Part shown: piece after piece, positions 25,020 to 33,958 of the stretch
Position numbering within the stretch: position 1 is the stretch's first letter
Layout: each line of letters starts with the position of its first letter
Origin: CAJCIS01 sp965276755
Lineage (GTDB): Bacteria > Pseudomonadota > Alphaproteobacteria > Acetobacterales > Acetobacteraceae
Length of the DNA stretch: 64,000 nt
Direction of reading: 5' to 3'
NCBI GenBank assembly: GCA_965276755.1
Contig: OZ255625.1
Span: 1,612,001 to 1,676,000 of the forward strand
Notes under the pieces: generated by a model
What the model saw: only the letters and a program-made list of their open reading frames with translations
Told to the model about the DNA's origin: nothing
Databases searched by the model: none
Made by a program: the position numbers and the translations under genes

Positions 25020-25880
25020 TCACGCCGCCGTCGCCAACCTTGGCTGCGGCTTCTTGATGGCCCCAATCAACGCCCGCACCTCCGCACGCGCTGCGATGTG
25101 GCTCATCCCCATCTGTATCGCCAGCCCCGCCTCGCGCACATCCATCAGCGTCAGCCCCTGCAAATACAGCTCGCGAAAAATCACCCGCTCGCCAAACCCT
25201 TTGACCGTGCGAAAGCCGATGCGCTTGGCCAGCGTCTCCAGCGTAGCCCCCACGTCCCGCTTGTTGCGCATTTCCGTCGATCCCATGCGGTTGCGCATGA
25301 CGATCCAGTCGATGCGGCCGCGGTCAGTGGCGAAGCGCCGCTTGCGTGCCTCCCAAACCATTTCGCTATAGATGCTGGGGTTGATGACGCTGTGATTATC
25401 CGGGTCCACGCGCGCAAGCATGGCGAAATCGACGAAGCTGTCATTGATCGGCGTAATCAGCGTGTCGGCATGGGCGTGGCCCAACCGGCTGAGATGGGTG
25501 TCCGCCCCCGGGCAATCGATGACGATGATTTCGCAACCGCGGCCCAGCTCGGCAAAGGCCGCCTCCAGGCGCGTGCGTTCCTCGGCCTCGGCCGCGGCGC
25601 GGCTGTCGGCCTCGCTGCGAAAGACGCTGACGGCGTGCGGCTGGGGCAGGTCCACGCCATGGCGCTCGGCAAAGGCGTGCCGCGCGGTCAGGTATCCCGA
25701 GAGCGTGCCCTGCCTTGCGTCCAGGTCTACGGCGCCCACCTTGTAGCCGTCCCGCATCAGGCCGACGACCAGGTGCATGGCGCTGGTGGACTTGCCCGAG
25801 CCCCCCTTCTCGTTGCCCAATACAATGACATGGGGCCGCTGGTCGTACGAAACGCTGCCCAAAGCCAGGACCCCCCACAC
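25020..25880 (-). CDS. mipZ: MipZ-type division plane positioning ATPase (ParA family)
   Basis: 286-residue deviant Walker ATPase. HVIVLGNEKGGSGKSTSAMHL is the Walker A region with the signature Lys; VGAVDLDARQGTLSGYL, EIIVIDCPGADTHLSRL and TLITPINDSFVDFAMLARVD are characteristic of MipZ rather than chromosomal ParA. In alphaproteobacteria MipZ forms a gradient from the poles by binding ParB and DNA and inhibits FtsZ away from midcell. Start GTG 25880 is tentative; a TTG six codons in also fits. Divergent from pqiA across a family A repeat. Confidence 0.92.
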   Translation of the reverse strand: MWGVLALGSVSYDQRPHVIVLGNEKGGSGKSTSAMHLVVGLMRDGYKVGAVDLDARQGTLSGYLTARHAFAERHGVDLPQPHAVSVFRSEADSRAAAEAEERTRLEAAFAELGRGCEIIVIDCPGADTHLSRLGHAHADTLITPINDSFVDFAMLARVDPDNHSVINPSIYSEMVWEARKRRFATDRGRIDWIVMRNRMGSTEMRNKRDVGATLETLAKRIGFRTVKGFGERVIFRELYLQGLTLMDVREAGLAIQMGMSHIAARAEVRALIGAIKKPQPRLATAA

Positions 25881-25983
25881 CTTATGTCAACCATGCCAGA
25901 CTATTCGGCTCAGCCGAGTCCCACCAAGTCCGCATGACGGCGCCTGCATGACCTATCGGGGAAATCTAGTGGAAGCCGAAGAG

Positions 25984-26083
25984 CTGGGGGAGATGTGCCA
26001 TCCCCCCCAGACCCCCCGTCGTTTTTATAGCGCCGCCCTAAATGATGACGGGGGGTCTGGGGGGGATGGCACATCTCCCCCAG
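25984..26083. repeat. Family A palindromic repeat, full 100-bp element
   Basis: Left arm 25984-26020 and inverted right arm 26047-26083 around a 26-base spacer. Preceded by the flank GCCGAAGAG shared with copies at 6810 and 39774. It lies between divergent mipZ and pqiA, ten bases from the latter's start, so it is in promoter territory. Confidence 0.93.
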
Positions 26084-26093
26084 CCTTTCCTTC

Positions 26094-27386
26094 ATGACCA
26101 ACCCCGCCCACATCCTGCGCCACGAGCGGGAGTGCCAGGATTGCGGCCTGTTCCAATGCCTGCCGGCGCTGGCGCCGGGCGAGATTGCGCAGTGCTCGCG
26201 CTGCGCGGCCGTGCTGCGGCATGGCAGGAAGGACAGCCTGACCCGCACGCTCGCCTGCGCGGTGGCCGCCCTGCTGCTGTTCGTGGTCGCCCTGCAACTG
26301 CCGTTCCTGGACGTGCGTGCGGTCGGCCACAGCTACAAGGCTGGCCTGTTTACCGGCCCCAATATGCTTGACGCGCGAGGCATGTGGGAGATCAGCGCGG
26401 TCGTGATCGTCACTCTTGTGGTGATGCCGGTGGTGCAATTTGGCCTTTTGCTGACTGTGCTGATCGGGCTGCGCCTGCCGCACCCGCCAGCCTTCCTGCC
26501 GCGCGTTTTCGCCTTTGTCGAACGCGTGCGCCCCTGGTCGATGATCGAGGTGTTCCTGCTCGGCGTCTTCGTCGCCTACACCCGCCTGCAGGCGATTGCC
26601 GAAGTCGATGTCGGCCCCGGCCTGTATGCACTGGGTGGCGTCATGGTCTGCCTGATTGCGGCCGACGTCGAGCTGGACCACGAGACCGTCTGGGACCAGT
26701 TGGCCGCGCGCGGGCTGCTGCATCTGCGCGAGCCGCCGGCCACCCACCGCCGCATCGGCTGCGACAATTGCCGCCTGGTGCTCAATGCGCCCTCCGGCTG
26801 GCCGTGCCCGCGTTGCGGCTACCGTTTGCGCCAGCGCAAGCGGCAGAGCACGCTGCGGGCCTGGTCGCTGCTATTTGCCGCAACGGTGCTTTATTTGCCG
26901 GCCAACATCCTGCCCATTTTGACCGTGATCCGCTTCGGACGCGGCCAGCCCAGCACGATTATACAGGGCGTCATCGAGCTGATGCAGGTGCGGATGTGGC
27001 CGCTGGCCGCACTCGTGTTCATGGCCAGCATCGTCGTACCGCTGGTCAAGCTGGTGGCCTTGACCACGATGCTGTTGACCACGCATTCCGGCACGGCCTG
27101 GCGCCTGTGCGGACGCACGCGACTTTATCGTCTTGTGGAAAGCATCGGCCGCTGGTCGATGATCGATGTGTTCATGCTGACCGTGCTTGTCGCCCTTGTT
27201 CACATGGGTTTTCTGGCAACCGTGCTGCCGGGATCGGGTGCGGTCTGCTTCGCCTCGGTCGTGGTGCTGACGATGTTTGCCACGCAATCCTTCGATCCGC
27301 GCCTGATGTGGGATGCCGCCGAGGCGGCCGGCCATGAGGTGCCGGGATACATGGACGCACCCGCAGGGTTGGAGCAGCCGGCGTGA
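26094..27386 (+). CDS. pqiA: PqiA-family membrane protein with two PqiA domains
   Basis: 430 residues: two copies of the PqiA unit, each a zinc-binding four-Cys segment followed by membrane helices. The first has CQDCGLFQCLPALAPGE then CSRC; the second has CDNCRLVL then CPRC. Membrane motifs PWSMIEVFLLGVFVAY and RWSMIDVFMLTVLVALVHMG are family signatures. It is the inner-membrane part of the Pqi lipid transport system linking inner and outer membranes. Stop overlaps the pqiB start. The promoter must lie in or across the preceding palindromic repeat. Confidence 0.93.
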   Translation: MTNPAHILRHERECQDCGLFQCLPALAPGEIAQCSRCAAVLRHGRKDSLTRTLACAVAALLLFVVALQLPFLDVRAVGHSYKAGLFTGPNMLDARGMWEISAVVIVTLVVMPVVQFGLLLTVLIGLRLPHPPAFLPRVFAFVERVRPWSMIEVFLLGVFVAYTRLQAIAEVDVGPGLYALGGVMVCLIAADVELDHETVWDQLAARGLLHLREPPATHRRIGCDNCRLVLNAPSGWPCPRCGYRLRQRKRQSTLRAWSLLFAATVLYLPANILPILTVIRFGRGQPSTIIQGVIELMQVRMWPLAALVFMASIVVPLVKLVALTTMLLTTHSGTAWRLCGRTRLYRLVESIGRWSMIDVFMLTVLVALVHMGFLATVLPGSGAVCFASVVVLTMFATQSFDPRLMWDAAEAAGHEVPGYMDAPAGLEQPA

Positions 27387-29098
27387 GCGGCACGTCGCCG
27401 CGCGATGACGATCCCCTGCACGCCTTGGGCGGGGCGTTGGGACAGGCGATCCGCAAGCGCCATCGTTTCCCGATCATCTGGCTGGTGCCCATTATCGCAG
27501 CCGGCATCAGCCTTTATCTGGCGATCACCTTCCTGGCCGATCGCGGGCCGCTTATCACGATTACTTTCAATACCGCCAGCGGCATCACGGCCCAGCAAAC
27601 CGATGTCAAGCACAAGGATGTCTCGCTGGGCACGGTCGAGAACGTGCACCTGACAAAGGATATGAAACACGTCACCGTGCATGTGCGCATGAAGCACGAG
27701 GGGGCGGCGATCATGACCGACCACGCGCGCTTTTGGGTGGTCCGTCCGCGCCTGTCCACGGGAAATATATCAGGGCTGGAAACGCTTGTCTCGGGCGCCT
27801 TCATCGAGGTCGATCCGGGCGATCCGGGCGGCAAGCCGCAATCGGATTTCGTGGGTCTGGAGGATCCGCCCGGCGTGCGCTCGGACGAGCCGGGCAGTCT
27901 TTATATGTTGCGGGCGCCGCGGCTGGGTTCGATCGGGCCTGGTGCGCCGGTCTTCTACCGCGATGTCACGGTGGGCGAGGTGCTGAGCTACGATCTGGGT
28001 GACGGCTTGGGGCCTGTCACCATTCGCGTCTTCGTGCGTTCGCCGTTCGACAAGTTCGTGCATGACGGCACGCAATTCTTCAATGCGTCAGGCATTTCGG
28101 TGAGCCTTGGCGCGGAAGGGGTGCATGTAGAAATGGAATCGCTGCAGGCGCTGCTCTCGGGCGGCATTGCCTTCGAGACCGCCAAGTTCGTTGCCGGGCA
28201 GCCGCAAAGTCCGGTCAACCACGAATTCCCGCTCTTTGCCAACAAGGCTGACGCCGACACCGCCAGCTATGCGCAGAAAATTCCCTTTGTCACCTATTTC
28301 ACAAGTTCGGTCGGCGGGCTGGCGCGCGGCTCGGCCGTGGAAGTGTTTGGACTGCGCATCGGCACGGTGAGCGATGTTCGGCTGGTGATGGATGCCAAAA
28401 CGTCGGCGATGCGCGCGCGCGTGAGCTTCGACCTTCAGCCTGAGCGCTTACTGTCAGAGAACGAAGTGCACGCGCAGAAGGATCCGCGCAGCATCACCAG
28501 CCAACTGGTCCAGCAGGGGCTGCGCGCGGTGCTTGAATCGAGCAATTTCATCACCGGGCAGAAGGACATCTCGCTGCAATACGTGCCGAATGCGGGCGCT
28601 GCCACGCTGGGCGAGGAAGGGGGCGCGTTGCTGTTGCCGAGCCAATCGGGCGGGATCGATGGCATCACGACATCGCTTGCCGACATCACCGCCAAGCTGG
28701 ACCGCATCCCGTTCGAGGATATCGGGCAGAATTTGTCCAACCTGCTCAAATCGGTCAATCGCACCGTCAGTGGACCCGACGTGCAGAATGCGCTGCGCCG
28801 GCTGTCCGAGACGCTGAGCGATGTGCAGATCCTGGTCCGCCATGCCGATCGCGGCATGTCGCCGGTGCTGGCGCGCCTACCGCAGATATCGGAGGATCTG
28901 CAGCACGCGATTCGCCATGCCGATACATTGCTTGGCGAGGGCGGCTATGGCGGCAATTCCGATTTCTCTCGCGGCATGCAGCGCCTTCTGGATCAGGTGA
29001 ACGAGGCGGCGCGCAGCATTCGGCTGCTGGCGGATTTTTTGGATCGGCATCCCGAAGCGCTGATCCGCGGCAGAGTTGGGGAGGCAAAGGAGCGATGA
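27383..29098 (+). CDS. pqiB: PqiB, MCE-domain intermembrane transport protein
   Basis: 571 residues. A single N-terminal membrane helix (IIWLVPIIAAGISLYLAITF) anchors three MCE/MlaD domains, at about residues 50-150, 165-270 and 295-410, visible as repeated patterns such as GITAQQTDVKHKDVSLGTVE, GSIGPGAPVFYRDVTVGEVL and GLARGSAVEVFGLRIGTVSD. A helical C-terminal region follows. In E. coli PqiB this forms stacked rings with a needle-like channel for lipid movement across the periplasm. Shorter than nothing expected; overlaps pqiA and pqiC by four bases each. Confidence 0.94.
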   Translation: MSGTSPRDDDPLHALGGALGQAIRKRHRFPIIWLVPIIAAGISLYLAITFLADRGPLITITFNTASGITAQQTDVKHKDVSLGTVENVHLTKDMKHVTVHVRMKHEGAAIMTDHARFWVVRPRLSTGNISGLETLVSGAFIEVDPGDPGGKPQSDFVGLEDPPGVRSDEPGSLYMLRAPRLGSIGPGAPVFYRDVTVGEVLSYDLGDGLGPVTIRVFVRSPFDKFVHDGTQFFNASGISVSLGAEGVHVEMESLQALLSGGIAFETAKFVAGQPQSPVNHEFPLFANKADADTASYAQKIPFVTYFTSSVGGLARGSAVEVFGLRIGTVSDVRLVMDAKTSAMRARVSFDLQPERLLSENEVHAQKDPRSITSQLVQQGLRAVLESSNFITGQKDISLQYVPNAGAATLGEEGGALLLPSQSGGIDGITTSLADITAKLDRIPFEDIGQNLSNLLKSVNRTVSGPDVQNALRRLSETLSDVQILVRHADRGMSPVLARLPQISEDLQHAIRHADTLLGEGGYGGNSDFSRGMQRLLDQVNEAARSIRLLADFLDRHPEALIRGRVGEAKER

Positions 29099-29676
29099 GC
29101 CGCATGGGTAGTGCTTGGGCGTTGCTGGGCGTGCTGGGATTGGCGTCCTGCGCATCACCCGATCCTACGCTCTACACGTTGCAGGCGGTCCAGGGCACGG
29201 TAGTGGCAGGCGGGGCCGCGCAGGTGATCGAAGTGCGCAAGCCGGGGCTGGCCGGCTATCTCGACAGGCCGGATATCGTGCTGCGCGATGCGGGCTATCG
29301 GCTGCAGACCAACAGCCAGCAGCGTTGGGCCGAGCCGATTTCCGACATGGTCGGGCGGGTGCTGACGCAGGATGTCTCCCAGCGTTTGCCGGCCAGTACG
29401 GTTTTTGCCGAGAGCGGGGCGATCACGGCGGACCCAAGCCTGCGCATCGAGGTCGATATCGTGCGCTTCGACCAGGGCGCCGACGGGCGGCTGACGCTGG
29501 ATGCCCAGGTGGCAATCGAGGCGGGGCGCAGTCATGCGCCGGTGCGGACGCGCCATGTGGTGTTACAGGCCGATCCTGGGGGCGCTGATGCGGCAGCGCT
29601 GGTGGCGGCGATGAGCGGGTTACTGGGGCAGTTGGCGGATCGGCTGGCGCAGGATGTGGCGGCAGCGGGGGTTTAG
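29095..29676 (+). CDS. pqiC: PqiC, outer-membrane lipoprotein of the Pqi system
   Basis: 193 residues with a lipoprotein signal (LLGVLGLASCA) and the ABC-type auxiliary lipoprotein fold (DUF330): YTLQAVQGTVV, VIEVRKPGLAGYLDRPDIVLRDAGYRLQTNSQQRWAEPISDMVGRVLTQDVSQRLP split over consecutive strands and helices, then IEVDIVRFDQGADGRLTLDA. PqiC docks the PqiB needle at the outer membrane. Start overlaps the pqiB stop. A single family A arm follows the stop. Confidence 0.91.
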   Translation: MSRMGSAWALLGVLGLASCASPDPTLYTLQAVQGTVVAGGAAQVIEVRKPGLAGYLDRPDIVLRDAGYRLQTNSQQRWAEPISDMVGRVLTQDVSQRLPASTVFAESGAITADPSLRIEVDIVRFDQGADGRLTLDAQVAIEAGRSHAPVRTRHVVLQADPGGADAAALVAAMSGLLGQLADRLAQDVAAAGV

Positions 29677-29699
29677 GGCGTAAAGAAAACTTAAATAAC

Positions 29700-29737
29700 G
29701 ACGGGGGGTTTGGGGGGGATGGCACATCTCCCCCAAA
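29700..29737. repeat. Family A palindromic repeat, single right arm
   Basis: GACGGGGGGTTTGGGGGGGA then TGGCACATCTCCCCCAAA. Outer pairs are TTT/AAA instead of TCT/AG, again with compensating changes. Between pqiC and the sugar dehydrogenase gene. Confidence 0.85.
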
Positions 29738-29757
29738 CTTCCTAAGCGGAATAGAAA

Positions 29758-31542
29758 ATGCAGACCGTCACGACCACAACAACCCTCGTCGCCCACCGGC
29801 CCATCTATTCCGCGCTCGCGCCGGTGCCGATCACCTGTTTTGCCGGCGCTTTCGTGACTGACCTGGCGTACTGGCATACCGCTTCCACGACGTGGGAGAC
29901 TTTTTCGATCTGGTTGATCACCGCCGGGCTGGTCATGGCCGGCGTCGCGGCGTTGGCGGGTTTTGCGGAATACCTTGTCAATGCCGCCAGCCGCGCGGTG
30001 CGCCCGTTATGGCCGCATCTGGTCGGCAATGCGCTCGCGGTTGCGCTCTCGTTGGTGAATGCTTTCGTTCATAGCCGGGACGGATACACGGCCGTCGTGC
30101 CGACGGGCCTGATCCTGTCGGCCACGGTGCTGCTGATCCTTGCGATCTCGCGGCTGTATCGCCGCCCTGCCCTGTCGGTGGTCTATGCCGAGGGCACGCG
30201 CGCGCCGCTTGCCCATCGCGGCGTGCCGATCATGGGGGTGTGCCTGCTCGCGTTCCTGGGCGCTATCGGCGCAGCCTACGCGTTGGCGGGTTCGTTCAAC
30301 ACCGACGTCGATCCCTCGGCGCAAATCGGCGCAAATCCCCGCCTGCCTGCGCCGCACCAATATCTGGTGCCGCCGATGCGCATCGCTCCCATCGCGCGTT
30401 GGGCGAACGGGGAAACGCCGACCGTGCCTGCGGGCATGAAGGCCCAAGCCTTTGCCACTGGGCTGGTGCATCCGCGCTCGATCTACGTGCTGCCCAATGG
30501 TGACGTGCTGGTCGCCGAAACGAGCGGACCTGAGGCGCCCGTCAATCGCCCCAAGGATGTTATTATGGGATGGGTGAAGGGCCTTGCCGGCGCGGGCGAG
30601 CATGGCGCCAATCGCATTACGCTCCTGCGTGACACGAAGGGCACCGGCGTGCCTGATGTACGCACGATCTTTCTCGACCATTTGAATTCACCCTTCGGCA
30701 TGGCGCTGGTCGGTGGCGACCTCTACATTGCCAATACCGATGCTATCGTGCGCTTTCCGTACACCGAGGGTCAGACGAGCATTACGGCGCCAGGTACCAA
30801 GCTGACCGATCTGCCAGGTGGGCCAATCGATCACCATTGGACGAAGAGCATGGTTCCCAGCGCGGACGGGTCCAAGCTTTATGTCGGCGTAGGCTCCAAC
30901 AGCAACATTACCGAAAACGGCTTTCCTGCGGAATTGGGGCGTGCTGCGGTTTGGGAGGTCGATCGTGCCACCGGCGCCTCGCGCATATACGCCACGGGCC
31001 TGCGCAATCCGACCGGGCTAGGCTGGGAGCCGCAAAGCGGCAAGCTGTGGGCGATCGTGAATGAGCGTGACGAACTCGGGCCGAACCTGGTGCCCGATTA
31101 TCTGACCTCGGTGCGTGAGGGCGCCTTCTACGGCTGGCCCTACAGCTATTACGGCCAGCACGTCGATGCACGCGTGCAGCCGCAGCGGCCGGACTTGGTG
31201 GCACAGGCGATTGCGCCTGATTACGCGCTGAGCTCGCATGTGGCAGCTTTGGGCTTGGCTTTTGCCAGCGGCACGAGCCTGCCCGAGGCTTATCGCAACG
31301 GCGCGTTTGTGGGCGAGCACGGCAGTTGGGACCGCTCGCCGCTGAGCGGCTACAAGGTGGTGTTCGTGCCCTTTAGTGGCGGCCAGCCATCGGCACCGGC
31401 GCAGGATGTGGTCACGGGCTTTCTCGATGCGCAGAACCATGCGCGCGGGCGGCCGGTGCAGTTGGCGGTGGATAAGTCGGGGGCGCTGTTGGTGGCGGAC
31501 GATTTGGGCAATGCGGTGTGGCGCGTGAGTGCCGCGCAGTAG
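29758..31542 (+). CDS. Membrane-anchored PQQ-type sugar (sorbosone-like) dehydrogenase, DUF2231 fusion
   Basis: 594 residues in two parts. Residues 1-175 are a DUF2231 membrane unit with four spans (PVPITCFAGAFVTDLAYWHT is its signature, with a possible haem-binding His) plus one further span. Residues 200-594 are a six-bladed propeller of the sorbosone/soluble glucose dehydrogenase type: GLVHPRSIYVLPNGDVLVAE, LNSPFGMALVGGDLYIANTD, DHHWTKSMVPSADGSKLYVG, GLRNPTGLGW and GEHGSWDRSPLSGYKVVFVP. The propeller would oxidise a sugar or aldose in the periplasm and the membrane unit would anchor it or pass electrons to quinone. Confidence 0.88.
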   Translation: MQTVTTTTTLVAHRPIYSALAPVPITCFAGAFVTDLAYWHTASTTWETFSIWLITAGLVMAGVAALAGFAEYLVNAASRAVRPLWPHLVGNALAVALSLVNAFVHSRDGYTAVVPTGLILSATVLLILAISRLYRRPALSVVYAEGTRAPLAHRGVPIMGVCLLAFLGAIGAAYALAGSFNTDVDPSAQIGANPRLPAPHQYLVPPMRIAPIARWANGETPTVPAGMKAQAFATGLVHPRSIYVLPNGDVLVAETSGPEAPVNRPKDVIMGWVKGLAGAGEHGANRITLLRDTKGTGVPDVRTIFLDHLNSPFGMALVGGDLYIANTDAIVRFPYTEGQTSITAPGTKLTDLPGGPIDHHWTKSMVPSADGSKLYVGVGSNSNITENGFPAELGRAAVWEVDRATGASRIYATGLRNPTGLGWEPQSGKLWAIVNERDELGPNLVPDYLTSVREGAFYGWPYSYYGQHVDARVQPQRPDLVAQAIAPDYALSSHVAALGLAFASGTSLPEAYRNGAFVGEHGSWDRSPLSGYKVVFVPFSGGQPSAPAQDVVTGFLDAQNHARGRPVQLAVDKSGALLVADDLGNAVWRVSAAQ

Positions 31543-31560
31543 CGGAAGGCAAACTCAGAT

Positions 31561-31603
31561 TTGGAGAGACGTGAGACCGTGCCATCCCCCCAAACTCCCC
31601 GTC
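31561..31603. repeat. Family A palindromic repeat, decayed left arm
   Basis: GTGCCATCCCCCCAAACTCCCCGTC is recognisable in two parts (GTGCCATCCCCCCAA, CTCCCCGTC) with a degraded 5' half. No right arm. Sits between the sugar dehydrogenase and the GHKL gene, which converge. Confidence 0.6.
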
Positions 31604-31660
31604 ATCTGTTTTGGTGAAGGCCGTCCTGAGCGACTCTCCTAATGATCAGTGGAGATCGTT

Positions 31661-33631
31661 CTACTGGTAATCGACCCGATGCCTAGCAATAGCAGCCTGG
31701 GCGTCCGCTACGAACGCGATTAAATCGGACAAGCAGTATATTTCTAGTCGCTTCTCCCGATCCTGCCAAAGCGCATGTGTCGCGCCGAAGTATTGACGTC
31801 CAGCACCCTCATCACCCACTAGATAACTAGAGACGCGGAAGCGCTCCTTGTATGCGGAGCCAATCGTCCAACAGACAACCGCATCAACTTCGCTCAAATG
31901 TTTGACTTCTTTTTCTAGGTCCGTAACGAATGCGTCAAAGTCATACTTGTATTCAAGAACAAAAGGACGCGACTCTCTCGTTCCTCCAACTAAATGTGGG
32001 TTGACACCGAGAGGCCGGTCCTGGTGATTATAGGCAAGACTTGCGTCTAAGTAGGAGGTTAGAAAACATGCGTCATACTTGAAAATACCTGAAGTCGCAA
32101 GAAACTTTAAACCACGAATTAAACCCATCCCAATTAGCTCATGGAACAACGCAATGACGTCTTGCTCGCTTTGTGGCGTAGAGATGTATGCGCACGGAAG
32201 ATTATTTACAGTGACCGCAAGTGGATCACTCACTTTCCGGCTATCCTGACGAGTAAGCCAGTCCCAAAGCTCACCGCTGTCCGCGATTGAGGATGCACCA
32301 GTGTCCTCTCTCATATGTTGCAGCTGGCGCTTGAAGATATTAACGCATTGAACGCTGATTTTTTCTGCTAACGCTTTGATCTCCGGTTGGAAGACTTTAC
32401 GTCCCATATCCGGATTGCCATCCACGAAATGGATAACCACATGAGTATTGGCTTGATAACCAATTGTTGAGGTGAGTGGAATGACATTCAAATCTCCTTG
32501 GACCATATAGTCGCTAGCTATTTGCATTCCGCCCCGCAATATAAGGGGAGACCTGTGAATTTTTAGTTCTTCGGACTGATATTGGCCCCAAACTTTCGCT
32601 GACGCCACGAAGCAACCATAAACACAAACCTGGTGTCGCCGAATTAGATGCTTCTCCGCCTCTTCGAATCTATCGTTGAACGTTTGCTGTTCATCTAGAA
32701 GGTCATTTTCATCCCAAATATCCCAGAGCGCGCTCAAATTCTTAAATTCACTCGGAAGCCGATGCTTGTCGCCGTCTGCCTTGATCATATGGGCGACTAA
32801 GGACCTGACATCCGATACTTTCGGCAGGAGTGTTGTCAGTTCATGGGGCAGAATATACTCCGGTTTTGTTATGGTTTCTGTCGTGCGGTCACCGGCCGAA
32901 TTTGTAATTGATACTTCTACTGTAACTTGAGGATGCTCGCGCCCGCGAAGGTAAACTCCACCAAGCGGCGTGCGAATGCAAAGAAGAGTTGCCCACTGCT
33001 TAGCATTGTTGGCTGACCACCAACCCAGATCGGGGCGGTGTCCTCTCTCGATGTGAATCTCGAACCTCGTGCCTGACGCTTGCCCGCTTAACCATGTATC
33101 GCTAAAATCTATTACCTCCAATCTGGGACGTGGGATAGTCGAAGTCCGGTCCTCAGCCCATGTGCGTCCATTTGAAAGCTGCACAGCGAGCTTCGTGTCA
33201 GCTTGCTTTGTTTGCACGCGAACATTCAGGAACCCGTAAGCCAAAAAAGTCGATCCGACGCCTTTGTGTCCCCTTGTCTCGCGACGATTTTTGAAGCTCA
33301 CAGATGGCCGAAAGCAGTAGCGTAGCTCCCTTAATCCCATTCCGATCCCGTTGTCAGATACGGCGACTGTTCGAGTCTGATCATCTATGTTTATCTTCAA
33401 CTGCCCAATGTGACCGGTCTCTATTCGCTTCTTCTGCTCTATTGCATCTAACGAATTCTGAATGAGTTCTGAAAACAGGTCCCAATATCCCGTATAGCTC
33501 TTGAGAATGTTCTGCACTACACGTTGAGTCGCCTCTTCGAATACGTCGCGATCTTGATTATCCATATCAGTCCGCTCCGCTAGCGGATCGAACCCCTGAA
33601 GGGTTGATGCCTCTGATGTAGATGTCGGCAT
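31661..33631 (-). CDS. GHKL (HSP90-like) ATPase with nuclease-like C-terminus, candidate defence protein
   Basis: 656 residues, clearly lower in GC than the neighbours. The N-terminal GHKL ATPase has all boxes: ELIQNSLDAI (metal Asn), VAVSDNGIGMGL, RGHKGVGSTFLAYGF and a later GTRFEIHI strand. The middle has no recognised motif. The C-terminal part contains KYDACFLTSYLDAS followed by RPFVLEYKYDFDAFV and VDAVVCWTIG, which fits a PD-(D/E)xK nuclease core with Asp and E-x-K. Such ATPase-nuclease fusions resemble MORC-like proteins of restriction systems. Stands alone, beside tRNA-Gln, a common integration point. Confidence 0.75.
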   Translation of the reverse strand: MPTSTSEASTLQGFDPLAERTDMDNQDRDVFEEATQRVVQNILKSYTGYWDLFSELIQNSLDAIEQKKRIETGHIGQLKINIDDQTRTVAVSDNGIGMGLRELRYCFRPSVSFKNRRETRGHKGVGSTFLAYGFLNVRVQTKQADTKLAVQLSNGRTWAEDRTSTIPRPRLEVIDFSDTWLSGQASGTRFEIHIERGHRPDLGWWSANNAKQWATLLCIRTPLGGVYLRGREHPQVTVEVSITNSAGDRTTETITKPEYILPHELTTLLPKVSDVRSLVAHMIKADGDKHRLPSEFKNLSALWDIWDENDLLDEQQTFNDRFEEAEKHLIRRHQVCVYGCFVASAKVWGQYQSEELKIHRSPLILRGGMQIASDYMVQGDLNVIPLTSTIGYQANTHVVIHFVDGNPDMGRKVFQPEIKALAEKISVQCVNIFKRQLQHMREDTGASSIADSGELWDWLTRQDSRKVSDPLAVTVNNLPCAYISTPQSEQDVIALFHELIGMGLIRGLKFLATSGIFKYDACFLTSYLDASLAYNHQDRPLGVNPHLVGGTRESRPFVLEYKYDFDAFVTDLEKEVKHLSEVDAVVCWTIGSAYKERFRVSSYLVGDEGAGRQYFGATHALWQDREKRLEIYCLSDLIAFVADAQAAIARHRVDYQ

Positions 33632-33868
33632 AGATTATCCCATCGATATGTGGTTCAGTGTACGTTTCTGAAAGCCGTCAGACACGTCGCGATCGTCAGA
33701 AACGTTCCTCCAGGTCGTTTTCGTCTCAAAGCCCAACGCTCCGTAAATTGGCTGGTCCTGTCGTACGAGTTGACCGACCGTGTCGCAACCACGCTGCGGT
33801 ATTTCGCGGGCCAGAGGAAGTAGCGCTCGCGCAAGCCCGCAAACCATTGATTAGGGCGAAGTTTCACC
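33632..33868. other. Short non-coding stretch between GHKL gene and tRNA-Gln
   Basis: About 240 bases holding the promoter of the GHKL ATPase gene. Small open frames show no family motif. No second copy of the tRNA 3' end was found in the window, so I cannot define integration boundaries. Confidence 0.5.
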
Positions 33869-33943
33869 TGGCTGGGGCGGGAGGATTCGAACCTCCGCAT
33901 GGCGGAATCAAAATCCGCTGCCTTACCGCTTGGCGACGCCCCA
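33869..33943 (-). tRNA. tRNA-Gln (anticodon UUG)
   Basis: 75 bases including an encoded CCA. The acceptor stem TGGGGCG pairs with CGCCCCA, discriminator G; D stem GCC/GGC; anticodon stem GCGGA/TCCGC encloses TTTTGAT, giving anticodon TTG; T arm GGAGG-TTCGAAT-CCTCC. All stems pair perfectly. It lies 15 bases after the ispE stop on the same strand. Confidence 0.97.
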
Positions 33944-33958
33944 CCGGCACCGCCCCCT

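Noticed and set aside
33635..33847. Possible integrase remnant next to tRNA-Gln
   Set aside because: No tyrosine-recombinase motif is visible and no duplicate of the tRNA 3' end occurs in the window, so an island boundary is not supported.
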